Source: Planctomycetota bacterium
Lineage (GTDB): Bacteria; Planctomycetota; Planctomycetia; Pirellulales; Pirellulaceae
Assembly (NCBI GenBank): GCA_026692885.1
Contig: JAPLNJ010000362.1
Coordinates: forward strand, 1-15,063
Direction: 5' to 3'
Length of the DNA stretch: 15,063 nt
Below the pieces are notes generated by a model that was not told the DNA's origin, made no database searches, and saw only the letters and a list, made by a program, of their open reading frames with translations. Positions 1 to 7,845 of this stretch are shown here, one piece after another. Position 1 is the stretch's first letter. The number at the start of each line of letters is the position of its first letter. The translations under genes and the position numbers were made by a program.

Positions 1-99
1 TTGCGCAAAACGCTAGCAGCGGATCATCGTAACCCCACGCGTCAGCGAGGAAACGCCGCTCTTCCTCGCTTACGCGTCGGGTTACGATGCGCAACCTTA
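1..99. repeat. Palindromic dispersed repeat, copy A (inverted relative to copy B)
   Basis: This segment is the exact reverse complement of 201-299, by reading both arms. Its core at 25-89 is itself a hairpin with arms starting catcgtaacc and ending gttacgatg, built on an 'acgcgt(c/a)agcgaggaa' motif. It continues into flanks gctagcagcgg and gcgcaacctta. The copy runs off the left edge of the window, so its outer limit is unknown. Short frames crossing it (for example 101-307 plus) encode Arg/Glu-rich peptides containing TRRVSEE. From memory, such peptides recur as spurious predicted proteins in planctomycete genomes. There is no transposase nearby, so it is best called a REP/MITE-like non-autonomous palindrome. 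Confidence 0.85.
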
Positions 100-189
100 A
101 GTGCCCGCTCAGAAGTTTTCTGGTATTCAGCACGAGACAGAAACCCGGTTTCGGAGAGACCGGTCCACGTGGGCCCGTAGATTTGGGCG

Positions 190-315
190 GGCCTTGATCA
201 TAAGGTTGCGCATCGTAACCCGACGCGTAAGCGAGGAAGAGCGGCGTTTCCTCGCTGACGCGTGGGGTTACGATGATCCGCTGCTAGCGTTTTGCGCAAC
301 CTTATGATCAAGGCC
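190..315. repeat. Palindromic dispersed repeat, copy B, with three-level nesting
   Basis: The outer arms at 190-211 and 294-315 are 22-bp perfect reverse complements (ggccttgatcataagg...). Inside them is a second hairpin with near-perfect 28-nt arms at about 211-238 and 248-275. Both sit in the right half of a larger palindrome formed with copy A (1-99 against 201-299, spacer 100-200). Copy B keeps the gatcaaggcc outer flanks, while copy A has a different right flank (agtgcccgctc). The element lies downstream of the last minus-strand gene (stop at 393), so its hairpin may also affect transcript ends. The bases 316-392 between it and that gene show nothing I can name. Confidence 0.85.
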
Positions 316-392
316 GCAATCTACCATCACCGCCGGAGTGCAACAATCATCGCATCAATCAGCGCGCATGTCCCCTTATTGGTCCCGCTGCG

Positions 393-3300
393 TCAGGCGA
401 CCTTCAAGATTCTGCGGACGAGCAGCAAGGTGGGGAGATAGGCGAGGATGTACAACCACAACCAGCCCACGTCGATGGCGGCCAGCCGGGCGGCAAGGGG
501 GCCGGGATGGTCTCCCAGCACACGTGCCAGCGGTCGCCAGAAGACCGGTTCAAGTCGTGGCTTCGGGTAGACCACCCGCAACTCCTGGATGGGCGAATCA
601 CCGGCAACCTTCGTGATCCGCGGAACTGGCGGATATTCCTCGCCGAGCACCACGCACACCGTCACGGGCGGATGTCCGGGGGTCGTCACCGCCACGGGAA
701 ATTGCCCGCTCCTATCTTCCGGCGGGCGAACCAGCCAGGTGATTCCCTGTGGAGGAAGGCCTGCTGCGAGATAGGCCTGCAAGTCGTTAGCCGTCTGCTC
801 GCGGGCCAGATCGGGGGCGGCCTGCAGTTCCCACGGTGCAGCCGGATCGCTTCGCGGCTGACGATAGAGCGCCAGTAACCGCTCCAGCGTTTGACGCAGG
901 GGCGACAGGGTGCGCTCGCGAGGCGTCGCGTCATCGACGGCCACCGGTGGCGGCACTTCGATCCGAATGGGCTCGCGCCAATCACTTTCCACCAGCGCCA
1001 CGACCTGCACGGCCGATCCCGCCGTTACGTTCCAGACCGCAGGATCGATGCGCTGCTTGAACCAGAGGAACGGCAGCAGCATCGGTCCCAACAGGACGGC
1101 GATGGGCACCAGCGCCGCCAGCAATGTTCGCAATTGGACGGGTGTGGCCAGACGCAGCAAGGCCGCACGACGGCGCGAATCCTGCGGAAGCGCGTGGGCC
1201 TGCTTCTGCAATGCGGCCGCCCGATGTTTGGCCTCCCGCAAGCGGCGATTATCGGTGACCAGTTTCTGCACGATGAGCGTCAACGCGGCAAGGCCCGCAG
1301 CGATCATCGCCACCGTCGCCGGCTTACCCCAAGAGCGGACCATCGGCCAGAACAAAAAATCCAACGCCGAGAGAGTCGGTTGGTACGCCCAGCATTCCGG
1401 CAACAGAAACACGGCCAGCAGATAGGCCGCCCAAACGATCGCCAGCACGTTGCGAAGCCTGGCCGCCCGCCGGTCCTTGGGCCCCGGCGGCGGCGGGATC
1501 AGTTCCTGCGGGACGCGCACGTCGTCGGGGTCGATGGCTGCGGACGCCACGGTTTGTCGGCCGGCTTCCGAGCTGCTTCCCACCCACCCGCGGTCACCAT
1601 CGACGCGCAGCAATTCTCCCTCGCGGAACAGTTGGGTCGCCTCGGGCAAGACGACAGCGGGAAGTCCCATTTCGCGCGCTACCACCGCCCCGTGCGACAA
1701 CGAACCGCCACGTTCCAGCACCAATCCGGCGGCGTTGACGAACAGCGGCGTCCAGGACGGATCGGTGCTCGGGCAAACCAAAATGTAGCCGCGGCCCAAA
1801 TCACCGGCGTCCGCCGGAGCAGCCAGAATCCGCGCGGGGCCCGACGCTTCGCCCGAGGAGACGGCGAAGGCTTGGTGGCCATCCGCCGTCGGTTCCCTGT
1901 CCGGCATGGCGCCCAGAGCGTCGAGCGTCGGTTGGTCAATCACACGCGGCAGTTTGAGCCGAGCCTCGGTGCGGTAGGCAAGCTTGCGCTGCTCAATCAG
2001 GTGAAACGGAGCGAAGCCGACACGGATGGCATCGAACAGATCATCACGCGTCAGGCAGAAGACGTCCTGGCCAACGTCCAAACGCCGACCGGCCTCGAGG
2101 GCCAGGTCGCGCAGCAGATCGTAGCCGAGCATCAAGAAATCCTTGGCGTCTTCGCGGAAGGCGACATAACGCCGCACGAGCTCGACGCAGCGTTCGAACT
2201 CCCGGCGGTCGCGGCCGGAAAGTCGCTCGCGGAGCAGCTGAATCCGCCGCTCCACCGCCTCCGCGTGGCGGCGATAGCGTTCCTGCGGGCTGTCGCCGAC
2301 CGCGAGGCGAGCCGCCATCGCGTGGACGGCCTCCGGCTGCTCCCGCCAGCGCGGGGCGGCCAGGTCAAATTCGCCGGAAGCCCGATGGCCATGCTCGGCG
2401 AGCCAGGTTGCCAATGGTCGCTGCCCCTGACCCACCTCGTACAGTTCCAGATCGCTGCTGACCGTCCGATCGGGCGGGCCGCCGGAGGAGATCAGCAGCG
2501 CCAGTGAGTCCGGTTCCTCATCCCAGAACTGCTCCGCCAGAAAGACACGTAGCTCGGCCAGTGCCATTTCGCTGATCAAACTCGGCAACAGTGATTGCGG
2601 CCCGAACGTGTCGAGCACCTGCTGTTCGTGCGTCTGCCAGCAGTCTACGAGTTGCTCGGCAGAAAGCGACCGCAAATCCAGCTGTTTGGCGTCGGCGACA
2701 TAGCGCGCGAGGCTGGGAAAGAAGCGGTCGCGGAGCTGACGGTCAAAATCGGCCGCGAGGGCCTGGAGTTTCGCCGTCGCGGCCGCCAGTCGGCGCCCGG
2801 CTTTCAGACGCGAGGCCAGCGATCCGCGCGGCAGCGTCGGCGGCGTTTGCGAGGCGTCGGGGCTGCGTTGCAGCTCTACCAAGTCGTAGGCGAAGGGGAA
2901 GTTCTCGAAGAACATGTCCGGCGCTCGTGAGACGTCCATGTAGATGCGCCCGGCAAGGCAATCCAAGAAGCCTTCCCGATTGACGGTTGGCGAGGGGGCG
3001 AAGCCCGCCTGGCGATACATCGCCCCGAACCCACCGGACCCCGACATGAAACGCCGGAGGATGCTCCATGTCAACGGCGTCGGATGCGGGAGCGATTCCG
3101 CCAAGTTGTGCAGTACCCAGGGCCCGCGGCCCGCGGCCAATGCCTGACGCAGTTGCTGCCGCGTACTACGCAGCACATCTTCGTAGGCCTCGGCATCCTG
3201 CAGCGTGGTGATCGGGCGCGCTTGCAGTACGAACAGTTTCCCGGCGTGGATCGCCCATTCGATGTCCTGCGGCGCGCCGAAGTGCGCGGCAACCCGCTTT

Positions 3301-4055
3301 CCTAAGTGCCAGAGGCGATGTACGTCGCGCCCGCACAGGCAGGGCTGCCGACGACGCAACTCCTCCACCAGGGGATCTTCGCGCGAGCCGGCGGTGACCT
3401 GCATGTGCTTGTCGGCGATGCTGGCCGCCAGCACCCGACCGGTTTCCTGATCCAGTCGCAGGGTGTCCGGTTGCACTTGGCCGGAGACCACCGCTTCGCC
3501 CAGTCCCCAACTCGCTTCGACGAGCATCTCGCGATGCCCGTTGGGGTGCGGGTTGGTGGTAAACAGCACGCCGGCGACTTCGGCGGATACCAGCCGCTGC
3601 ACCAGCACCGCCATCGCCACACCCGACGGGTCAATCCCCTGCTCGTGAAGGTAGGCTCGGGTGCGCGGGGTGTGCAGACTCACCCAGCAGCGCCACACCG
3701 CGTCCAGCAGCGACGCTTCGCCTACGATGTTTAGGAACGTCTCGTACTGACCCGCCATGGAGGCGGTGGCCGTGTCCTCTGCGGTCGCGGACGAGCGAAT
3801 CGCCACAGGTCCTCCGGCCATCGCATGGTACGCCAGCCGGACTTCTTCGGCGACCACAGCCGGCAATTCGGCTGGGACGCTCCCCACCGCTGCTTGTTCC
3901 TGTGCCAAGCGGTAGGCGCGGGTGGTGATGACAAAACCATCGGGAACGGGAAACCCCGCGCGGATCAGTCGGCCGAGGTTGGCGGCCTTGCCGCCCGCCA
4001 GCGATATGTCGCGGCACTCGCCCAGCGACTGCGTGTAGACGCGCGTGTAAGTCAT
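393..4055 (-). CDS. PEP-synthase/rifampicin-phosphotransferase-like enzyme fused to a DUF106/EMC3-like membrane region
   Basis: 1220 aa. Residues 1-283 are a PPDK-type ATP-grasp domain: GGKAANLG at 21-28, an IRSSATAED block at 86-94, and the closing E266 and LQARPIT at 277-283. Residues 284-730 resemble the middle domain of rifampicin phosphotransferases (HGHRASGEF at 555-563). Residues 735-826 are the swivelling phosphohistidine domain with GGSLSHGAVVARE and catalytic His788. No C-terminal PEP-binding barrel follows, so the order and size up to about residue 830 match the three-domain phosphotransferases (about 870 aa) rather than full PEP synthase. Unusually, about 390 residues are added: membrane segments near 867-887, 906-929, 972-999 and 1193-1213, with a basic helical stretch beginning VQKLVTDNRRLREAK. 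This resembles DUF106/EMC3, an Oxa1-superfamily fold. The start ATG overlaps the upstream stop (ATGA) and has GGGGAG 6 nt ahead. Substrate unknown. The enzyme assignment is firm and the insertase-like assignment moderate. Confidence 0.9.
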   Translation of the reverse strand: MTYTRVYTQSLGECRDISLAGGKAANLGRLIRAGFPVPDGFVITTRAYRLAQEQAAVGSVPAELPAVVAEEVRLAYHAMAGGPVAIRSSATAEDTATASMAGQYETFLNIVGEASLLDAVWRCWVSLHTPRTRAYLHEQGIDPSGVAMAVLVQRLVSAEVAGVLFTTNPHPNGHREMLVEASWGLGEAVVSGQVQPDTLRLDQETGRVLAASIADKHMQVTAGSREDPLVEELRRRQPCLCGRDVHRLWHLGKRVAAHFGAPQDIEWAIHAGKLFVLQARPITTLQDAEAYEDVLRSTRQQLRQALAAGRGPWVLHNLAESLPHPTPLTWSILRRFMSGSGGFGAMYRQAGFAPSPTVNREGFLDCLAGRIYMDVSRAPDMFFENFPFAYDLVELQRSPDASQTPPTLPRGSLASRLKAGRRLAAATAKLQALAADFDRQLRDRFFPSLARYVADAKQLDLRSLSAEQLVDCWQTHEQQVLDTFGPQSLLPSLISEMALAELRVFLAEQFWDEEPDSLALLISSGGPPDRTVSSDLELYEVGQGQRPLATWLAEHGHRASGEFDLAAPRWREQPEAVHAMAARLAVGDSPQERYRRHAEAVERRIQLLRERLSGRDRREFERCVELVRRYVAFREDAKDFLMLGYDLLRDLALEAGRRLDVGQDVFCLTRDDLFDAIRVGFAPFHLIEQRKLAYRTEARLKLPRVIDQPTLDALGAMPDREPTADGHQAFAVSSGEASGPARILAAPADAGDLGRGYILVCPSTDPSWTPLFVNAAGLVLERGGSLSHGAVVAREMGLPAVVLPEATQLFREGELLRVDGDRGWVGSSSEAGRQTVASAAIDPDDVRVPQELIPPPPGPKDRRAARLRNVLAIVWAAYLLAVFLLPECWAYQPTLSALDFLFWPMVRSWGKPATVAMIAAGLAALTLIVQKLVTDNRRLREAKHRAAALQKQAHALPQDSRRRAALLRLATPVQLRTLLAALVPIAVLLGPMLLPFLWFKQRIDPAVWNVTAGSAVQVVALVESDWREPIRIEVPPPVAVDDATPRERTLSPLRQTLERLLALYRQPRSDPAAPWELQAAPDLAREQTANDLQAYLAAGLPPQGITWLVRPPEDRSGQFPVAVTTPGHPPVTVCVVLGEEYPPVPRITKVAGDSPIQELRVVYPKPRLEPVFWRPLARVLGDHPGPLAARLAAIDVGWLWLYILAYLPTLLLVRRILKVA

Positions 4056-5698
4056 TCGATGCTCCCCGATCCGACCAAGCAGTGCAGACCGCCCGTCTCG
4101 CTACCTACCACGACCCGTCCTCCGGCAATCTGCGGCGCAGCCAGCGTCAAACCGGAGCCCGGTTTGGCCTGGTCGTTCAAGTACGTCTTCTCCAACACCT
4201 TGCCGTCTTTAGGATCCAAGACGGCGAGATACCCGTCGCTGCTGACCGCATAGATACGCTGACCGGTGAACGCACAGCCAGCCAGCACGGGCGACTTTCC
4301 ACTGACAGAAGTGCGCCACCGAACTTGGCCATCCTCAAGAGCCAAGGCGGTCACCTCGCCGGTGCGCGAGGGGCAGATCAGGATCCCATCGCGACCGGCG
4401 ATCGGTCCCATCACGGCGTCGTCCAGCGACGTTTGCCAGCAGATTTCGCCGGTCCGGCGATCCAGGGCCACAACCAGCCCTCGCGCTTGCGGATGCGAAT
4501 GGACGAAACTGCCGTTTCCCGCGCCGGCGATCACCAGGTCGCCGACGAGCGTGATAGCACTGGTGACGGGCAGCGCCAGCGGCGTGCGCCAGGCGACGCG
4601 AGCCAGCTGTTTCTCGCGCAGTTGTTCGTCGGCTTCGCTACGGAGTGCCACGACCGCATTCCCATTGAAACCGCTGCCGATGTAGACGAGGCCGTCAGCG
4701 CCGACCGCTGGCGAGCTTTCCGGATCGTTCACAGGCTGCCGCCAGAGTTCCCGGCCATCCTCGATACGCACCGCCACGACGAAGCCCGGGTCGCTGACAG
4801 ATCTTCCGTCCGGGCCTTCGATCGCGCCCGCACCGACGACGGCCAGATCGCCAAAGATCGCCGGCGAGGACTCGATGTGCAGCGTTGTCTTCACCGCCCA
4901 ACGCAACCGCCCGGTGGTGGCATCGAAGCAGAGCAGCGCGCAATCGCGATCCGTGTGCAGGCCCTGCCCAATCACGAGGTATCGACCGTCCGCCGTCAAT
5001 GCCGGCGAACTGAAGAATGGTCGCAGGTCCTCGCTTCCCGCCTGCGTGATCTGCCAGAGTGGCTGGCCGGTCGCGGTGTCGAGGCAAGCCAGCAGGCCGA
5101 CATAGCTGCCGAGCTCCGACTGACAACCGGCGGCGAAGATTCGTTGTCCGGCGACGAGGGGAGTGGAAATGAACATGGTGTCTTCGGGCCGGAAGCTCCA
5201 CCGCGGCTTGAGTTGGACAGGCGAAGGCCCGCCGCTGAAGCCACAACGGGTGAAGTCGTGTCCGAGAACTTGGGGAGCGTTCGAGCCATTCTGGTCGGCC
5301 GGAGCGGCAACCGGAGAAGGAGCTTGAGCGTCAACCGGAGCGTCAGCCGAAACGTCCGTCAGGGAAGCGGCCAGAGAAGTTGGCGTCTTGCCGGCGCGTT
5401 CCTGCGCGATCAGCTGCTCGGCCACTCTGGCCCAGTCGTAACGAGCCGTTGCCCGAGCCTCGCTGCGCGCGCCAGAACGAAACGCTGTGCCAGATGCCAA
5501 CCACCAGGTCGTGAGGGCCAGACTCAAGGCTATCGCCCCCGCCGATACGCTGGCCGCCACCGGCCGCTGGCGGCAAAGTCGCAGCACTTCGCGGGGCTTG
5601 AACGCGACGGCCGCGAGACTAGCCAGGGCCGCCAGAATCGTCGGCAGTAATGCGGCGCCGGCGCTCGTGAAAATCGGAACAACTGCGAAAGTGTTCAT
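4052..5698 (-). CDS. Membrane-anchored PQQ-type beta-propeller protein (BamB-like repeats)
   Basis: 548 aa from the chosen start. Residues 4-33 and 46-70 are hydrophobic and likely form two membrane helices. A Gln/Ala/Pro-rich linker follows to about residue 140. The rest is about seven PQQ/BamB-type blades with the typical 'ALD..TG...W' signature (CLDTATGQPLWQI, CFDATTGRLRW, ALDRRTGEICWQT, ALALEDGQVRWRT, VLDPKDGKVLEKT). The propeller should lie outside the cytoplasm as a protein-interaction scaffold, because no catalytic quinone site is evident. A longer frame starts at 5749, but its first 17 codons lie mostly in the dispersed repeat at 5710-5881 and have no ribosome-binding site. ATG 5698 has AGGAC 9 nt upstream, so I prefer it. 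The stop overlaps the start of the phosphotransferase-like gene (ATGA), implying coupled translation and probably a shared complex. Confidence 0.85.
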   Translation of the reverse strand: MNTFAVVPIFTSAGAALLPTILAALASLAAVAFKPREVLRLCRQRPVAASVSAGAIALSLALTTWWLASGTAFRSGARSEARATARYDWARVAEQLIAQERAGKTPTSLAASLTDVSADAPVDAQAPSPVAAPADQNGSNAPQVLGHDFTRCGFSGGPSPVQLKPRWSFRPEDTMFISTPLVAGQRIFAAGCQSELGSYVGLLACLDTATGQPLWQITQAGSEDLRPFFSSPALTADGRYLVIGQGLHTDRDCALLCFDATTGRLRWAVKTTLHIESSPAIFGDLAVVGAGAIEGPDGRSVSDPGFVVAVRIEDGRELWRQPVNDPESSPAVGADGLVYIGSGFNGNAVVALRSEADEQLREKQLARVAWRTPLALPVTSAITLVGDLVIAGAGNGSFVHSHPQARGLVVALDRRTGEICWQTSLDDAVMGPIAGRDGILICPSRTGEVTALALEDGQVRWRTSVSGKSPVLAGCAFTGQRIYAVSSDGYLAVLDPKDGKVLEKTYLNDQAKPGSGLTLAAPQIAGGRVVVGSETGGLHCLVGSGSIE

Positions 5699-5706
5699 GG
5701 CTGCTT

Positions 5707-5711
5707 GTCCT
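5707..5711 (-). promoter_or_regulatory. Ribosome-binding site deciding the propeller-protein start
   Basis: On the minus strand, AGGAC lies 9 nt before ATG 5698. The alternative ATG at 5749 has only cgtaaaacccc before it and sits inside the dispersed repeat. The AGGAC straddles the repeat edge (repeat begins at 5710), so the site was partly created by the repeat junction. Confidence 0.5.
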
Positions 5712-5881
5712 AGCACCAAACGGTTCTCGGGGTTGTCGGTGTCAAGCATGGGGTTTTACGGTTTCGCAGAGACGGACCGCCAGCGGGGGTCAGACGTACA
5801 GATTTCAGTTTTCGCGGGCAAAAGGCTTTCCCAAGGCTTGGGCCCACGACCGCGAAAACTGAAATCTGTACGTCTGACCCC
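5710..5881. repeat. 170-bp dispersed repeat, copy 1, with perfect 32-bp inverted repeat
   Basis: It aligns without gaps to 14525-14694, with about 14 mismatches in 170 by eye (about 92 %). It contains a perfect inverted repeat, 5786-5817 against 5850-5881 (core gtcagacgtacagatttcag), with a 32-nt loop. It lies between the HEAT gene (stop 5952) and the propeller gene, so any read-through transcript would carry a very long hairpin at this point. No transposase or coding capacity is seen. The stretch 5882-5951 shows nothing recognisable. Possible roles are a terminator or attenuator, an RNA-stabilising hairpin, or just a mobile palindrome. Confidence 0.9.
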
Positions 5882-5951
5882 TTGTCTCACGCCCTGTCCC
5901 TGCTGAACCGCTTGCCCCGTTCACAGGTTCTACTCGGGACAGGACCAGAAC

Positions 5952-7826
5952 TCACTCGGGCGTAATCTCCCGTAGGCACCAAGCGATCAGACGCTGCTCA
6001 CGGTCCGTCTCAGCATGGTTCAAGGCGACCTCGACCTGCTCCTTGCCCGAGGCCGCCGCTGTCCCCATGTAGCCCAGCGCCACCGCCGCACGCTCGCGCA
6101 TCACGAGGTCCTTGTCGGCCAGATGAGGCGTCAGGATGTCGAGTGCTTCCTCGGCGCCGCACGCCAGGATCTTGTAGCCCCACCCCGGCACGTCGCCAGC
6201 CGTTCCGTCCATGATCTTGTGGGCCAGCAAGCGCGCGGCAGGACGGAGTCGGTCGCCCAATTCGTGAACGTACGACTCGTAGATGTACAGCGCAAAGTCG
6301 GGGCCTTGTCCTCCCGGACCGCCGGGGCCGGGCATGCCGAATCCCCCGCGGCCCAGCCAAGGGAAGCTCTGATCCGACTCGATCGCCCATAGCGTCGCCG
6401 ACGGGAGCACGGGATTCTTGATCCTCACGCTGCGGATAGTCGAGGCAGCATCCTTGGCGACCGGACCGAGCAGCGCGAGATAGATCATCATGTTGTAGCC
6501 CTCGACCTCGGAGGCGGTGGGCAGGGTGCGAACCATAAAGTCGACAGCCGGATGAGCCTCTGCGCCGCCGATCTGCGACATCGCACGCACGGCCGCCCAG
6601 CGGACGGACGGCTGGTCGGCCGACAACATCTTGGCCAAGCGTTGGAGCGCAGGGCGCGCGGCCGCTCCGATCCGGCCCAGTGCATCGGCCGCGTCGATCG
6701 CCAGCTCGGGATCGTCTAGCAGCGGTGTGACAGCTCCGGCCGCTTGCGCAGCAGCCGGCCCCAGCATGGAGATGGCCTGCAGCGCGGTAATCCGCAGGGA
6801 CGCCTCGGGATTTTGCAGCAGACCCGCCAGCTTGCCGACCACCGAAGCCGCCGCCGGACCCGCCAGGCCCACGGCCCGAGCCGCGTCACGCTGCTCCGCG
6901 AAATCCTTGCTGTCCAAACTCCGGCTCAAGAGTTCGATTCCGCGTGAGTCGAGGGGATCGATCTTAAGGAGCGCGGCCGCGGCCGACAGACGGACGCTCG
7001 GCGTCGGATCATGGAGCAGCTCCGCCAAGGGACCCACCGCGGCAAGGGCCTTGCGATCGAGGCACCGCAGGTCATTCGCCGCCTCCGCGCGTACCAAGTC
7101 GTCTGGTGCCTTGAGTTTTGCGAGGAGTGCTTCGAGGTCTCCTTCGTCAACGGATCCCAGGCCGATGAAATAGGCGGGATTTGCCGATGCTGCCATCACC
7201 ATCGGCGGCATCTTCAGATTGGCGCGGATGCGTTGGACTCTGACCAGCCCCGGCAGGTTCGGACGGTTCAGGGCCAAGTCGAAGCTGGCCCCCTCGTTGT
7301 CCGCGCCGTAGGCGACGACTGTGAGCACGGCGTCGTGGCCCGCCAGCATGAGCCCGATGTTTTCCGCCAAGCGTGACACGTTTCCGTAGTAGGCCAGCGG
7401 CAGGTCCGGCCGATCCTTTCCGAGTTTCCAAGATCCCGTGCCGGACGAACGCACCTGATACCACCCCTGGCCGACACAGATCAGGGCCGCACTCCGCGAG
7501 GTGAACAGGACGCCCCGCGCCCCAGGCGCGGCCCATTGCAAAATCTGTCGCGGGATCGCCGCCCCGTCGGCCGACGCAACTTCGTGCCGAAGCGGGTCCA
7601 AAGAGAGCTCCCCTTGCAGAGCGCGAACCTCTTTCAGAACCAGCTCGCGTTTCTCGCGGCTGAACTCCAAGACCTCGACCAACACGATCTTTTTCGAATC
7701 CAAAATCACCGACGAGAGCGTCTTCGCCAAGTCGATGTAGGCCAGCGACGGGGTTGTCAGGCCCAGACACAACAGCGGAAAGACGACGAGCAGACTTCTG
7801 ACGATTGAGTTCGCAGCAAGGAACAT
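5952..7826 (-). CDS. Secreted HEAT-repeat protein with an uncharacterised N-terminal domain
   Basis: 624 aa. Residues 1-29 form a signal peptide with a likely cleavage after SLA. Residues 30-225 are an alpha/beta domain I do not recognise (contains QWAAPGARGVLF and ICVGQGWYQVR). Residues about 228-460 are successive HEAT/PBS-like repeats, for example RAEAANDLRCLDRKA, VRLSAAAALLKIDP and VRWAAVRAMSQIGG. A Gly/Pro loop (GMPGPGGPGGQGP, near 500) interrupts the solenoid, and a last repeat with RERAAVALGYMG follows before the C-terminus. HEAT solenoids are normally binding scaffolds, and no enzyme motif is present. The start ATG has TGGAG 6 nt upstream, and the gene begins 19 bp after the LTxxQ gene, so it is almost certainly in the same operon. 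The expected location is periplasmic or envelope. It may bind the Gly/Pro-rich neighbour, but that is inference. Confidence 0.85.
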   Translation of the reverse strand: MFLAANSIVRSLLVVFPLLCLGLTTPSLAYIDLAKTLSSVILDSKKIVLVEVLEFSREKRELVLKEVRALQGELSLDPLRHEVASADGAAIPRQILQWAAPGARGVLFTSRSAALICVGQGWYQVRSSGTGSWKLGKDRPDLPLAYYGNVSRLAENIGLMLAGHDAVLTVVAYGADNEGASFDLALNRPNLPGLVRVQRIRANLKMPPMVMAASANPAYFIGLGSVDEGDLEALLAKLKAPDDLVRAEAANDLRCLDRKALAAVGPLAELLHDPTPSVRLSAAAALLKIDPLDSRGIELLSRSLDSKDFAEQRDAARAVGLAGPAAASVVGKLAGLLQNPEASLRITALQAISMLGPAAAQAAGAVTPLLDDPELAIDAADALGRIGAAARPALQRLAKMLSADQPSVRWAAVRAMSQIGGAEAHPAVDFMVRTLPTASEVEGYNMMIYLALLGPVAKDAASTIRSVRIKNPVLPSATLWAIESDQSFPWLGRGGFGMPGPGGPGGQGPDFALYIYESYVHELGDRLRPAARLLAHKIMDGTAGDVPGWGYKILACGAEEALDILTPHLADKDLVMRERAAVALGYMGTAAASGKEQVEVALNHAETDREQRLIAWCLREITPE

Positions 7827-7845
7827 GAGATACTCCAGAAAAATA

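Noticed and set aside
101..307. Short plus-strand protein containing TRRVSEEE
   Set aside because: It is encoded by the palindromic repeat itself, with no ribosome-binding site. It is a repeat-derived spurious frame.
1..315. CRISPR array
   Set aside because: There are only two repeat copies, in inverted orientation and without regular spacers, and no cas genes are present.
891..2507. Plus-strand open frame of 538 codons
   Set aside because: It runs antisense to the phosphotransferase-like gene. Its translation is Arg/Gln/His-rich with no domain or signal, typical of a GC-driven shadow frame.
393..4055. True rifampicin phosphotransferase (resistance) gene
   Set aside because: The catalytic layout matches, but the added membrane region and the propeller partner point to another substrate. 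A resistance role cannot be supported from sequence.
4082..5650. Plus-strand open frame of 522 codons
   Set aside because: It is antisense to the propeller gene, whose blade signatures are clear. The plus translation is Arg/Asp-rich without recognisable features.
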